Assembly: GCA_910589415.1 (NCBI GenBank)
Contig: OU342639.1
Coordinates: 7,014,268-7,078,267, forward strand
From: Malachius bipustulatus
Lineage: Eukaryota > Arthropoda > Insecta > Coleoptera > Melyridae
Direction: 5' to 3'
DNA length: 64,000 nucleotides
Part shown: positions 34,157 through 47,934 of the stretch, piece after piece
Numbering within the stretch: position 1 is the first letter of the stretch
Layout: every line of letters begins with the position of its first letter
Program-made: the position numbers and the translations under genes
The notes under the pieces: model-generated
Database searches by the model: none
What the model saw: only the letters and a program-made list of their open reading frames with translations
What the model was told of the DNA's origin: nothing

Positions 34157-35322
34157 CAGGCTGTCCCATAATATGTGGGAAATCTCCCGGATTTGGGTAA
34201 ATTTCGTAAAAATAAATGAAAAAATAGCTATAAAATTAATTCCTCAGAGACACCCCTACAAAGATATTAGCTGTTGAAGTTGAGGGTTGAAAATCAATTT
34301 TTTGCAATAACTTTTTTATTTCTTGGCCGATTTTGATAATTTTTGGTTTTATTTTGTATTATTTGGGACTGTTTTGAATAGTGTTTCATAATCTTTGATA
34401 GCACATACATAGACCTAAACAATAAAAATAATAATTTTACAGTTTTTTAAGGTTAATTTTCTTTTTATATGACATTTTTTACATAAAAAATGTCTCTTTA
34501 TTTATTTCGATAGAGCGAACCGTTATCGAGATAAACGTCCTTCTAATAGGTGATGCGCCACAGGAACTTTTTAAATTTCAAGTCAATTTTAACAAGATGG
34601 CTGACCTTTGACAATAAATTGAGCAGGAAACAAAACAATAACTTAATTACATACACGTCAAATAGTGTCAAAGATTTCATTTCATGCAGATTCAATTCTA
34701 ACTGATTTTAAAATGACTTACACAAACGCTGAAAATCAGTTAGAATTGAATCTGCATGAAATGAAATCTTTGACACTGACGTGTATTTAATTAAGTTATT
34801 GTTTTGTTTCCTGCTCAATTTACTGTCATATATCAGCCATCTTGTTAAAATTTACTTGAAATTTGGAAAGTTCCTGCGGCGCATCACCTATTATTAGAAG
34901 GACGTTTATCTCGATAACGTTTCGCTTTATCGAAATAAATAAGGAGACATTTTTGATTTGATGTAAAAAATGTCAAATAAAAAGAAAATTAACCTTAAAA
35001 AACTGTAAAATTATTATTTTTATTGTTTTCTTTCAAGTGAATGAGGGGATTATGCCATCCCGAGGTCTATGTATGTGCTATCAAAGATTATGAAACACTA
35101 TTCTAAACAGTTCAAAATAATACAAAATAAAACCAAAAATTATCAAAATCGGTCAAGAAATAAAAAAGTTAATGCAAAAAATTGATTTTCAACCCTCAAC
35201 TTCAACAGCTAATATCTTTGTAGGGGTGTCTCTGAGGAATTAATTTTATAGATATTTTTTCATTTATTTTTACGAAATTTACCCAAATCCGGGAGATTGC
35301 CCACATATTATGGGACACCCTG
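34157..35322. mobile_element. 1.17-kb near-complete hairpin element
   Basis: The ends are CAGGCTGTCCCATAATATGT and the inverse ACATATTATGGGACACCCTG, flanked on both sides by TATA (34153-34156, 35323-35326), a TA or TATA duplication. The two arms (about 34157-34710 and 34733-35322) are complementary almost to the centre, leaving a loop of about 22 nt around 34721. The right arm has an insertion of about 33 bp near 35030-35065 that the left arm lacks. There is no coding sequence. It is unrelated in its arms to the 38908 family but shares the outer CAGGGTG-like tip. Confidence 0.85.
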
Positions 35323-35326
35323 TATA

Positions 35327-37869
35327 AATTTAATATTCCTGCCTACCATATTCCATCCTATACTGCCAATAATGATTTGCAGAAACCAATGATTGTATCT
35401 TTATAGTATCAATAGTCGAACGATGTATTTTGGGAGCTTTTCGAAAAATATGATTAGAGGATATCCTAGCTGGAGGACTTTATATAATATTTCTAGTATT
35501 TTGGCACATAAACAAAAAGATGCTGGATGCATCTTTTGTTTCTGAACTTATCTCCAGTTTTTTTATTATTATTTGAAGAAAGCTTCAATTCAGCCAAGGT
35601 CTTTGTGAAAGGGGCTGCCGCCATTCACTTACCGTCTCCTCTTTTAAGAAATGAATGCCGTCTCGGTTGTGTGTTAGCGGACTATTTTAACTTTGCGAGA
35701 ATTCGTTGGAGTAGGTACATTATACATATCCACATCTTACAAATTGCCATTTTATGATATTTCCTCGCAAATGTCTCCTGAAGCTTTTATCTTTATATCG
35801 TGCTCCTTTTGTTCAATTGTGGTTATGGTCGACCTTAAATAACGGGGGTTTTGTTCCGTTTTGTTTGTAGGAATATCCAGGTGTTTGAGGAATATACATC
35901 GTATAAATTATTGCGTGCATTTAGCTCTTCCAGAGATAACTGACCCGTTTATAAATGAGCAGGGAGAATTGTCGACTTAACGTTTATTAACTCCCTAAGT
36001 TCCTTCCATTTATGATGCTTTTGTTATCCTCAACTAACTTATTTTTGGATTTATGCATTTTGATCCCTATGAGCTTTCAGTGAAACATATTCTATTTAAT
36101 GAACCGACATGCCATTATTGAATTTAATTTATCTGACGCTGCTACATATTTTAAAAATACGTTTGCACCAAGCAATTTCCATTTACTTCAATCCGAACCC
36201 TAACCTGGATAATAAGAAACAATAAATCTGTTTGCCTCAGGTTTAATTATAAGTAGAATAACGATCCGAAACAATCACATGATTAGTAGAAGTTTTTCAA
36301 TAGATACGGATTTTAATGATTTTATGAAGCTCTGCAAAAGCTTCTTTATAACTACTGGAAATTTCGTGTCACCTTCCATTCATGTCATGAGGAATCTCTT
36401 AATTAATATAGAAATATATTAAGAGATTCATAAATTCACAGGTCTGTGCCTTTCACAGCGGAGTCTTAAACAATATTGTTTACATAAATAAGGGCATTCA
36501 TTCCTCAAGAAATCATTAAATTCTGGGAACAAAGTTCTCCTCATCGCTCAAACGCCCCAATTAATGCTACTTACTAGATATACCTGTCTGTTGAAAACTA
36601 GCAGCCTATATAACCCTTGTAAGTACTTAATTAGAGCGTGATGTACTTAATATGAGCTGTGCCTTTTTGTATTGCCTATTGATTTTCAAATGTCATATGA
36701 ACATCACAATCCTGTAAAAATTATGGAGTTACTTGCAATTATCAATGGTAAGGACACTCGCCTTGATATTTGGTATTTGGTATTCGCCTTACACTTATAA
36801 CAAATTTTTATTTTACTTAAAAGGCACTTGGCCGCGTCGGATAGGAACTCTCAATAATATGAGGGTTCCGATATAGGGCTTAGTATATTAAACCGCTAAT
36901 GTTCAATGCATTCAAGAAGCACCTTGAGATGGTCAGTGAGAAATCACCCGCCGTTCTGTTACAATTCAGATCCAGATAACCGTAATGCCTAGTGCAATTC
37001 GCCTACATGCAACTTGAAGAGTTCGGATAGTCTTTCTCAATTATTTTTTTTACAATTTTTGGAGCTCCATTTCAATATATTATCAGCTTGAACCTCTGGA
37101 CACCCACCATTCCACTCTTGGTATTATAACATATCAAGCGGCGATCACATTTATGTATACTAAACAAGTCGCCATCCACATGTATTTAGCAAGCAATATA
37201 CTTGTTGATACAATATGATATAAAGCTGCAATAAATTCTACCTTGTCGAGAATAATCTTAAACGTTCATTAAATAGTTATTTATATATGTCCCTGATAAG
37301 GAGTATAATAAAAATAACTTTTACTGATTCAAATATAAAGAATCACTTACTCATGCGCTCTATAAAAGCCAATTTGCTCCTGAGTATTAAAAAAATTGTA
37401 ATGATAGTCCCGGAGCTACATGCGTATAAAATGTAGCACCTCTAGTTGTGTCAGTTCGTCCCACGTCCGAAAGCGAATTGTGACAGAAGTAGGCGACGTT
37501 TAACAATGAAACGCAACCTGTTAATACAGAATTTATACGAGAGATAACCAACCACATCAGAATCAAATACGGGTTTATCCATGAGAGATTAATCAAATCG
37601 TTAAAGCACGGTAATTTATAATGTATTTTTTAATCGTGAAAAATCTGTATATTATGCTTCATGATTATTTATCCCTTATACTTTGTAAACTGAATCTTCT
37701 TGAAATAATCTCTCGGCTCGAAGGACACTCGAGGTTAACCTTAGTTAGGATTGGAAGATAAAATATGGTGCTTTCTTCTCTAAAGAAATGTTTATTACGA
37801 AAATAATTCGTAGTTCTAATAATAATTAGAAACTGATTTGATTGATTAAAGAATTTGTATCAGGAAACT
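35327..37869. other. AT-rich non-coding DNA
   Basis: No gene is supported; open frames at 35527-35757 (plus) and 37387-37596 (minus) have no recognisable features. Confidence 0.45.
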
Positions 37870-37890
37870 TTTATTTATTTATTTATTTAT
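37870..37890. repeat. TTTA tetranucleotide microsatellite
   Basis: About five units of TTTA/ATTT. Confidence 0.85.
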
Positions 37891-38903
37891 GACACCCAAG
37901 GCTTATTAAATATACGTTGTAATCCCATGAGAGTCGTAATGTAAACGCTTACCTCAGGGGAGTGTTTTGTGTTGGTAGGTAGAAGACCTGGTGGCGTTTG
38001 TAGGTAGGTAGATAGAATCCTGCTTTGAAATTTTATTCAATTTTTTTTATATACTTACGTACTGAATATAATGATTAGTCATTTTCAGTTGGTGATACTA
38101 ATTGTTTCATCTTTTTGTTTGTCTATTATGTTTTAAGCAGAAACCTTAATTTTACAAGCTGGAAGCGCGCTTCTTGGTGATAAAAATTATTACTTTGTAC
38201 ACAATAAATTATTGTTATTATTACTATATACACAAATTATAAAATATTGTTAATACGGTACAAGATCAGAGAAAACATTGCAAACAATAACTCTATATAA
38301 ACACAAATTAAGATGAATCATCTCACTATATTAAAATAATTAAACTTCTAGCCTCCCGGTTATATCAAAGTTAGTTCAAACAGCGAAAGCCACCAGTTCA
38401 AGATCAAAAATATCATCCAATCCGTATGTTTGGTGATTGGTCACCTCCTCTGAGCATCCTCATAGTAGAAATCCATGAAAGATGGAAACTGACACTATTC
38501 TGCTCTGTTCCAGGCATATTATGCATAATATAAATAATAATGGCATAAAAAATAAAGGTGCCAAGTTGAGACAAAGAGAAATACTGATCCGAGACTTACT
38601 ATACTACCCAAAATTAAAAAGCTATGCCCTAATGAGAGTAAAGATTTTACACTCATTATTGAAACCCACTTATTTTTAATATATATACCACTCAATTCTG
38701 ACAAAGGCATTGATCTAACACGACCTCCTGTTTCTCCCGTGGCTATAGTTTTATTAGAATTCTAAGGATGACTTACTCCTACTCATTCCGAATGAGCAAG
38801 CGCTAAATATTATTTAAGGAGCTCCTAAGCTGATTTTATTCATATTTAATGACAGCAGGCGATGAGACCTGCAAACTTGAAATAACTTATTAAATTTGGT
38901 CAT
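37891..38903. other. AT-rich non-coding DNA
   Basis: No gene, RNA or repeat was supported. Short frames 38482-38679 (plus) and 38519-38710 (minus) overlap on opposite strands and show no domains. Confidence 0.4.
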
Positions 38904-38907
38904 TATA

Positions 38908-39907
38908 CAGGGTGCACCATATATCCTTCTCTATATTGCTATCTCCTAACGCTAACAGATACAGGGTCGGTTAAACAAGTCCAAAGGAGCGCAATTTTGT
39001 GGCCATCTCGATTCCGTCGAGACATACGAGATATCTGTGACCGTCCCTGAAATATCCTGAAAAAACTGAAAAATCGAGATTTCTTATTTTTTCCATATCT
39101 CTTTTATTATTGGAGATTAATGAATAATTTTTTGTGGGCTTACATAAGTCGTCTAGAGCTACCCATCTGAAATTTAAAAAATTTTCAAAGCCGACTAGAT
39201 CCCAGAATTTTCATAGTCAAATTATGTTTTTCTTATGGCCACCATATTGTTTTTTTATGTTGTTCGGTATAAAAAAAATCATAAAAACTAAAAATTGTTA
39301 AATTTTAAAAAATTAATTAAAAAAATTTTTATTCTTCTTTTTTCTTTACAAAAAAGACACCTTTTTAGACCGAATTTCATAAAAAAATTAAAAAACCATA
39401 AGGCAAACACTATTTCGGCGTATGTTACAAATGTTGACGTTTTTCGACTATTTTTATTAGGTTTTTCTTTGAAAAACGAAGAATAAAAATTAAAAATTTT
39501 TTTTTTGAAATTTATTAATTTTTGGTTTTCAATTATTTTTTTCATATCGAACGACATAAAAAAATAATATGGCGGCCATAAGAAAAACGAAAGTTGACTG
39601 TGAAAACTCTTGGATCTAGTAGGCCTTGAAAATTTTTGAAATGTCAGATGAATAGCTCTTAACGGCTTATGTAAGCCTACGAAAAATTATTTTTTAATTT
39701 CCAATAATAAAAAAGATATGACGAAAATAAGAAATCTCGATTTTTCAGTTTTTTCAGGATATTTCAGGAACGGTCACAGATATCTTGCATGTTTTGACGA
39801 ATTCGAGATGGCCACAAAACTGCGCATCTTTTCTCTAATTTAACCGACCCTGTATCTCTTAGCGTTCAGGAGATAGCAATATAGAGAAGGATACATGGTG
39901 CACCCTG
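38908..39907. mobile_element. 1.0-kb palindromic element, copy 1
   Basis: The ends are CAGGGTGCACCATATATCCT and the inverse AGGATACATGGTGCACCCTG, with TATA immediately outside on both sides (38904-38907, 39908-39911). The arms are complementary nearly throughout, with the centre near 39410. Subterminal sequence includes AGATACAGGGTCGGTTAAA and GTGGCCATCTCGA. Copy 2 at 46933-47930 matches in inverted orientation. Open frames inside (39288-39557 minus, 39295-39486 plus) are Lys/Phe-rich products of A/T runs and not genes. Confidence 0.9.
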
Positions 39908-39911
39908 TATA

Positions 39912-40203
39912 CATCCGCGGCTCCTACAGTTTCACTATGACACCTATTATATAGGGGTGGAGAACATACCTATAGTAACACTAGGAAGGTATTCATTAGC
40001 TTTGCAAATAAAAGGGAAGGCCACAACACGACTTTAAAAATTGATTTTGGGAGTGCAACGAAAGTACGGTCCTGACTCAAGCGCCGAGAAATACCACTAG
40101 TCTCAGATCTAACTACACTAACTACGCGGATGAAACCACTTATGACAATGGGAACCACTTCCAAACGTATACAGACGCGGACTCCGAATATAACCGCTTT
40201 CTC
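39912..40203. other. Short interval with an unassigned open frame
   Basis: An open frame runs 39970-40239 on the minus strand, less AT-rich than its surroundings. The plus strand also has a readable stretch rich in Thr/Tyr/Asn/Asp. Neither shows a domain or clear splice sites, so no gene is called. Confidence 0.3.
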
Positions 40204-40615
40204 ATATCGCACACGTATTTCTAAAGTGACATAAGTCAAAAATTAATCTTTTGGGAAAATGTGAAAAACTATTAAACTTATAAATTAACTTAAATTAAAT
40301 TATAAATTAAATTATTAACTTATAAACAGCAAAAATGTCACAACTCAAAATAACACAGTCTTCAACTAAGTTTATAACACCCATACACAACAAAAGACTC
40401 AATACTCAACTGCTAATGTGTCACTCTCGACGAGTCTGTGGTAGGAGCTTCGAAACATGAAGAGTGACATAAGTGCGCTCTGGCGGTCAGGATTCAAAGC
40501 TAAGTTGGTACACTTTTGATGTTTGATAGAGGACTGTTTACTAATTCTTACCATGGTGATAACTCAAAAATGTAGATTTTTGAGTTGTGTCACTTTAGAA
40601 ATACGTGTGCGATAT
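40204..40615. mobile_element. 412-bp MITE with perfect 28-bp inverted repeats
   Basis: The 28 bases at 40204-40231 (beginning ATATCGCACACGTATTTCTA) are exactly inverted at 40588-40615. The interior is non-coding and includes the hairpin CTCAAAAATGTAGATTTTTGAG (40564-40585, written here as two halves CTCAAAAA and TTTTTGAG around TGTAGA). No target duplication could be fixed. Confidence 0.7.
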
Positions 40616-43600
40616 CGTGACCAGAACACAGAATTTGATGTTACGATTTTTGAAATATAAATGCAAAATAAATGCAAATTTGAAAATAAAAATCGTGCTA
40701 CCGTTATTCTCGAAGATTTTCCTTGCCCTGAAAGTGAAGAAAAAAATATAAATTCCACCGTAGTGTCAAAGAGGCCTTAGTTGTGACCTTAATATTAGTT
40801 TGCAATGGCTGTTTTCAGCGTCTTACCCACCCAGCACCCCTAATTCGTTCCTCGATCCCGAAAAAATTGATGAAACTTAGGAGCCACGGATGTATACAAT
40901 TACCTTAAATTTTACTGTTTCAAAATTTCAAAAGAGTCATCTGCCCATCAGATGTTTTATCTAATAACTTTTTTGTTTGCTGAAGAACGCCAAGAGTAAA
41001 AATCACTTTTTTTTTCTTTTTGCCCAGTAGGAGTAGGTATTATAGATCAGCTTGTATCGTGGATCTATAATCTGAAAAAAATATAACAATGTTGCAAGGC
41101 ATTTTACTAAAAATTTCTTTTTTACAATTATTTTTATTTATTCATTAAAAATTTATTTTACTAAAAATGGTCTGAAGAGATGAAAATTCAAATATGAGAG
41201 TTAAAAGTTTATAGATCAAGTACATATTTTAGTGACGCCATAAAAGGTAAACAAACAAGAAACAAAAATATCAGGTCCGTTATTTTGACAGTTATATCTG
41301 TGAATGTCACATAATTATTAATATTAGTGAATATGTTCATCAATATGGATGAGTGCTCCTGTTCTTCTTATGAGGCCGCATTGTTTGTTCATTTTGAAGG
41401 CTACAAAAATTCATAAACTATTAAATCCCTTGATGAGGCTATTAGAAATTTAATGTCTCTATCACTTTGTAGAATCACTTGAGCTGCAAATTCGTGAGAC
41501 AGATGGTAAATAGATGAATAACAAACAACATGCCTTTCTTATGGGTGTTATGTGGAACATATAAGAATATTTGTGGGCGTAACAGGTATACCATTATACG
41601 TTTCAGCCTTATGCAAGATTCACTCATGTCCCGTCCTGTGAATTCACTCGATGAATTGTCATGCTTCTGAGTGTTCCAACAACTTATAAACTAATGGATA
41701 TGAATGGGTTATCTGGTTTTTCTATTTCGACTCTCATAGGACACTAAAAAGCTATAAAACCGTTAATTCACGTCTTACTTAAGTGCTGAATCGCAGATTA
41801 TTATTATTATTGAGTTGCACATGGATTAATTCTATGTTCCATCCCTAATTTCTCAAATAAAAAATATTATTGAAATCAGAAAACTAACTCGTAAATTTAT
41901 GGACGATTATTTTTCGATTCAAATCATTATTATAAATATTATTTTAACAACACATTATATCTTTTGTCTGTCTATCTGTTGGGGCGAGGCGTCAAACTGA
42001 AATTTAAACCAGTTTCAAAACTTCTTAACCTGAATCTATTTTCCAATAGTCACAAATTAAATTTCTTATGAAGCGTCGTACTTATCCAAAAAAATAAAAG
42101 TTATATAGAAATGAGAAATTTTTGGGTGTCATTTGGACGAACTTTATTAAGGATCTTAAAAATATTTTTGAATGGTGTGAGTTTTTCGAGGTGCCAGTAG
42201 TGAGGACTTTTCTTAGGAACATCAAAAATGTTTTCGTTAGAAGTCATTATATTGTCTAATATTGTCTAAATCAACTAAATAGGTACTTCTGCGAAAGATG
42301 ATTAAAAAAAAATACATCCTGAAAAGGTTTGTCTGCAAAAATTTATTTTTTTTCGCAATTTTTGCATATATACTAATAACATAATAAATAGTTGTTAATC
42401 CTCCATTGTTAAGATGTTAGGGTACGGAACAGTTGACTTGTGTGATTTAAAGGACATTGTTAAATATTGTTGTAGGTGTCAGCAAACTATACCCTCTGAT
42501 TTGCGATATTTAGAACTTGAATAGAACTTCTGATTGTAATTTGCATGATGTAGTCACATAAAATAGGGCGTTATTTCTACTACATGCACTATAGGTGTTA
42601 TATGGTCGTAACATATCACATGTGATTTTATTTTATCATATTACTAGTATGATATCTATGCTATGAAATTAAAAGACTGAATTGCTGCACGATATACCTT
42701 TGAAATGAACAACGGTGTGAGGGAGAAAATTATTAATGATAATGGTGTGCTATGAAATGAATATCTCAGTGGCTATATAAGAACTTGTCTATACCATAAA
42801 AATGTAGGTTTATTAATAATAATAATTGTAACCTCGAGTAGACGAAGATAAACGAAAGATTTAATTGTAAAGACTAATTGATAGGGTGACTCAATGATTC
42901 GAAATAATGTTTACCAATAACATATCAAGTACAGGCCTAGTTTTTATATATCTGTACTTATTATCATTTTAGATTTTTATTTGTATAGTATAATTTTCTA
43001 CCCCTTCCACATATCCTTTAATAGATTTGGAAAGTGTATTATTTTATACATCAGTCTGATACATACAATATCTATTCTTTATTAAATTGATTTAACCGTC
43101 AGACGTTAACAAGTTAAATGAGATAGTATGATTTATTATTCATTAGTAATAAAATAGTTCATCCAAATATCACAATTAGATTATTTATGCCTGTAGAATG
43201 ATTTATTCGAGATACATGGTGTATTACAGCATGTCCTCATGACATGAAACCTTGTTAAAGTTGTTAATTTCATTATCGCATGTAAGCATTTGAAACATGT
43301 GTTCATTGGTTTTCCAGTGGACACTGTTTTATTGCTGCATATCATTGCCTTTTGGTCGTTGCTGTGGTATTAGAGCCAAATTGACCCCAAAACGGTACAG
43401 TAACTAGAGCAATTTTTATTCCCATGCATTGTTATTATTGTATCAAACGACCGTGATAAAGTAGCTTCAAAATTAAATTATTATGATGTTCGAAAAAGTG
43501 TATTATTTAAAGAGAAAAAAATTGTACGGATACCCAGCTGCAGGTTAAATTTTCAGTTTTTCAGAACTGTTAGTAATTATTTCAAATCCCTTTGTGGTCA

Positions 43601-46600
43601 GAGTTACATTAAAATTATCGAGGAATTAAATTTTCCTGCTGTGCGAATTATATTACTTTGTCAGAAAATTATAATAATCCTTGAAGGCATAAACGAGCCA
43701 CGTTTAAAACAACCATGTGTGCAAATTTCAGTGTTGTGCAGGTGGTTTTATGAACTCCAGTCGTATTTTTAAAGATAAGGATAGCTTGTTTATTTTTGCT
43801 TTGCGCAAAATTTCATTAGTTTTATTAGTAATTTATCCGACTGGGTTGTAAATTAAAACTATGAAGTAATTTAGGGTGCTACTTACTTGCGCTTTAGCAG
43901 TGATATTGTAAGTTTTAATTTATATTCCGGCCCACTGTGTATGGAGCATTGTTTTAGCATGAATGGAATAATATTAGTGAGCATATTACATGCAGTTGTA
44001 AAATTTACATTTTTACATCCCGAGGTGTACCCACCTTTGGCGGCATCGACCACCGCAATTGAAACGGCTAAGTTTTTTATTGTTTTACATGCTCGCTCAC
44101 ACCTACTTTCCTCATTGCCAAACTAGTTCCTTTCTAAAATAAATATATGCACAATCATTTTTATTTTGAGATTATGCATAATTTTCTACAAAATTGTAAA
44201 AAAAATCCAAAACAGTCAAGGTTCTTAAAAGATTACATATAATAATAATAGTTCCTCTAGAAAATTTAATGGTTTTTTTTTCTGATTTACATATTAGATC
44301 CCTTTTATTATCCTTTCAGAGTAGTTAATCACTTTTTTATCTTCAATACGCATCTGGTACATCATCGTAAGTAATTCTTTCAAGTTGCTCTTTTATATCA
44401 TTATATATAGATGATTAGATTATCTTAGAAAGAATCTGAATCTAAGGCAATGAATGAAGTATATTATATAAAAATTTGTAGTCGTACGGAAAATTCAGTC
44501 GGCATTCGAAGATAATAGATAATGGAATTATGTATGTAGAAATCGTTTGAGATTCTTTAGGAGTAAAAAGGATCCAGGTAACAGGCATCAGTTTTTAATT
44601 AACATGGGTAAATTTCCCTTTATCCGCCGTATTAGCACATGATTAAATTTTGCGAGAGACGTTGGATTTTATTAGGACAGAAAATTTAATAACCCTAGGA
44701 CTATCACGTTAATGAAAAAATTATCAACATTAATTCTCTTTTTAAAATAAGAAATTGAATTTCACTCAAGAATATGCAATAGGTATTTGGTTTTAATAAT
44801 GTTACTAGTTTTAGAAGGACACATACACGTTCTTATATACACATACACATATCGCAATAGGGCGAAGGGTTTACGTCACCTTTTTAATCTGTAAGAATAG
44901 AAATTTTAACGCTGTACAAGAAGTTTAAAATATTTTTGGACAGAAGATTCACTTGTTTTTGTTACACTATCACTTTATTATAAATTGCAAAAAAAAAAGT
45001 AAATAAGAAGTCCGATGCAAGATATGAAGCTTTATAAAGATTGTTGGGTAAATAAAACCAATCAATTCATTTTGAGCAGAGTGTATAAAGAGGATCGGGC
45101 GGCCCTATATCTTAGTTAGGCCCAGCGTGTCCATACAACCTCTGTAAATTTCAACCGATAACAAAGGCAGTGCTTAAATATAATCTCCTGTAAGATTTAT
45201 GGAAATCGCCACTAGCCAAATATATGAATAAATAAATTCAGTTTGGGTGAGCATGTATGAGTATAGGAATGGCAATAATTTACTATTTCATTTGGACCGA
45301 CTCGGACATTTAATTCACTCACGATTGTAGAGTAATGCACGACAATGTTGAATTTCTAGCAAAGCTCCTGGTTTAATGATTAGAGCGTATATGGGGTTAA
45401 CGGGTCCTGTCCTCTATACACATACATATAAAATTATTGCATATATGTATTATTTCGAAGTATATAGCGAGTAGTACTAGTGCTGAGTTGTTACCTGGAT
45501 ATGTAGGTAAAACATGTGGCGCCATCAGAGTTACGCGGTTCCTTTATTTATTGCAGTCGTTTAATCGGTAATTAATCGTTTTTGTCGGTAATTACAATAT
45601 AGATGTATTCAATTTTTGCTTCAATTGGTCAGACATGCAACATTTGCATATCTTAACCAGCATGCCTTCCGTCGTACATTTTTAAATCTGAAATAATTCA
45701 TTCTAACTAAATTCAAATTTCCCTGCCGAGAATTTATTCACACACATACAATTCCCATTAACAGTTTGTTTACCTTTTTGAAGAGGAAAAAATCTTCACG
45801 TGTAATTCATTTATATTTACACCCACATTCGTGTTAATATTGCACCGAAATCTTCGAAGCATAATTGACAAGAGCATCCAAATCTAAATACGCTGGTATT
45901 TATTGTATGAACTTCAAAGGAATAAGCGATATTACATTGTCAGTTACGCTTTTGAAGTTTCAGGTCTGTATCGCGTAAAATTTTTACCGCAAAATGACAA
46001 AACCTGCCCCACCCATCTGACTTTGAAACAACGGAAATGTAACATTTTCGCAATAAAATTAAAGAGCGTAACAAGCAAATTAAAATCTTGGAAGTAATTA
46101 ATATTATCCCTGCATTGTTACTACTTATTTTCTGAAGTATCCTAAACCTATTGTATAATATTTTTTGATACAATTATTATAATGATAATACAAAATAACC
46201 GAAATAACATTTATTTTATGTTACGTTCTTATGCAGGATGGCATAGAATAAATTACAATGCATATTGCATAGCACGCCACGCGATAGAGGCCCAAAAAAT
46301 AACAAAAAAAAGCCTATACAGTAATAATGTCCGGTAGCGTTTTTGTTGTCAAGTTACAGGGTGTTAGTTATTATGAATATCTCCTTTACCCCAATTTTTT
46401 GTCATTTGACAGTTTTATTCGAAGTGTTACGGGGCTAATTTTTCTCTAGATTGATTAAATTTATTAAGTCCAGTGGTGTCCCGCGAGCGACACCTTTACG
46501 AATATTTTTAATTAAAAAAGATGTAGGTACGTCTTATTTTTCTTCGTAATTTTTATATTATTTTGAATAAAGCCACTAAAAATACAGCTTTTTTGGCTCT

Positions 46601-46929
46601 TGATTTTTTTTGTATATTATTATCCTTTGGGAAATTGTAATTTTTTTATTATTTTGATTATTTTTTTAATAATAAAATGCAACAGCAACAAAAAAAAATA
46701 CTAAATTAAATAAATTTCCCGAAAAAAATATTTAAAATTTTTTTCAAAATAAAATTTTCCGGGACGCATTTATAAATCCATGGAAAGTTATACTAAACAA
46801 GTATATAATCAAAAAGTTAACATTTGTCGTCAGGTTTTTCTAGAATTTTCCCCATGTAATTTTGCATTTTTATTAATTTATTAGGCCCACAAAAGTAATA
46901 TTGTTCATATTTTATTTAAAAATGATCTA
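40616..46929. other. AT-rich non-coding DNA
   Basis: No gene or RNA was supported over 6.3 kb. A stray TTACAGGGTGTTAGTTATTA near 46355 looks like a single end of a CAGGGTG-type element. Open frames at 43887-44126, 45903-46097 and 45940-46173 show nothing recognisable. Confidence 0.45.
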
Positions 46930-46932
46930 AAA

Positions 46933-47930
46933 CAAGGGTGCACCATGTATCCTTCTCTATATTGCTATCTCCTGAACGCTAAGAGATACAGGGTCGGTTA
47001 AATTAGAGAAAAGATGCAGTTTCGTGGCCATCTCGAATTCGTCAAAACATGCAAGATATCTGTGACCGTTCCTGAAATATCCTGAAAAAACTGAAAAATC
47101 GAAATTTCTTATTTTCCTCATATCTTTTTTATTATTGGAAATTAATAAATAATTTTTTGTATGCCGTTTTTAATAAATAAGCCGTTAAGAGCTATACATC
47201 TGACATTTCAAAAATTTTCAAGGCCTACTAGATCCAAGAGTTTTCACAGTCAACTTTCGTTTTTCTTATGGCCGCCATATTATTTTTTTATGTCGTTCGA
47301 TATGAAAAAAATAATGGAAACCAAAAATTAATAAACTTCAAAAAAAAAATTAAAATTTTTATTCTTTTTTCAAAGAAAAATCTAAAAAAAAATCGTCGAA
47401 AAACGTCAACATTTGTAAAATACGCCGAAATAGTGCTTGCCTTATGGTTTTTTAATTTATCTATGAAATTCGGTCTAAAAATGTGTCTTTTTTGTAAAAA
47501 AAAAATAATAATTTTTTTTTTAATTTATTTTTTAAATTTAACAATTTTTAGTTTTTATGATTTTTTTTATACCGAACGGCATAAAAAAACAATATGGTGG
47601 CTATAAGAAAAACAAAAGTTCACTAGAAAATTCTGGGATCTAGTAGGCTTTTAAAATTTTTGAAATCTCAGATGGGTAGCTCTTGCCGACTTATGTAAGC
47701 CCACAAAAAATTATTCATTAATCTCCAATAATAAAAAAGATATGACAAAAATAAGAAATCTCGATTTTTCAGTTTTTTCAGGGTATTTCAGGAACGGTCA
47801 CAGATATCTTGTATGTTTCAACGGAATCGAGATGGCCACAAAATTGCGCTCCTTTGGATTTGTTTAACCGACCCTGTATCTGTTAGCGTTAGGAGATAGC
47901 AATATAGAGAAGGATACATGGTGCACCCTG
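46933..47930. mobile_element. 1.0-kb palindromic element, copy 2 (inverse of copy 1)
   Basis: It ends in AAGGGTGCACCATGTATCCT on the left and AGGATACATGGTGCACCCTG on the right, with TATA after the right end. Its right half corresponds to the left half of the 38908 copy: both carry the CTAACAGATACAGGG variant and the CCAAAGGAGCGCAATTTTGT segment, while the opposite halves carry the TTAGAGAAAAGATGC-type variant. The two copies therefore lie in opposite orientation, 7 kb apart. The open frame 47268-47606 is an A/T-run artefact. Confidence 0.9.
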
Positions 47931-47934
47931 TATA

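Noticed and set aside
39970..40239. 89-codon minus-strand open frame in a less AT-rich patch
   Set aside because: No domain or splice-site support, and it runs into the 28-bp inverted repeat of a MITE; kept only as an unassigned interval.
47268..47606. 112-codon Lys/Phe-rich open frame
   Set aside because: It runs across the centre of a palindromic element through long A and T tracts; the mirror copy at 38908 does not preserve it.
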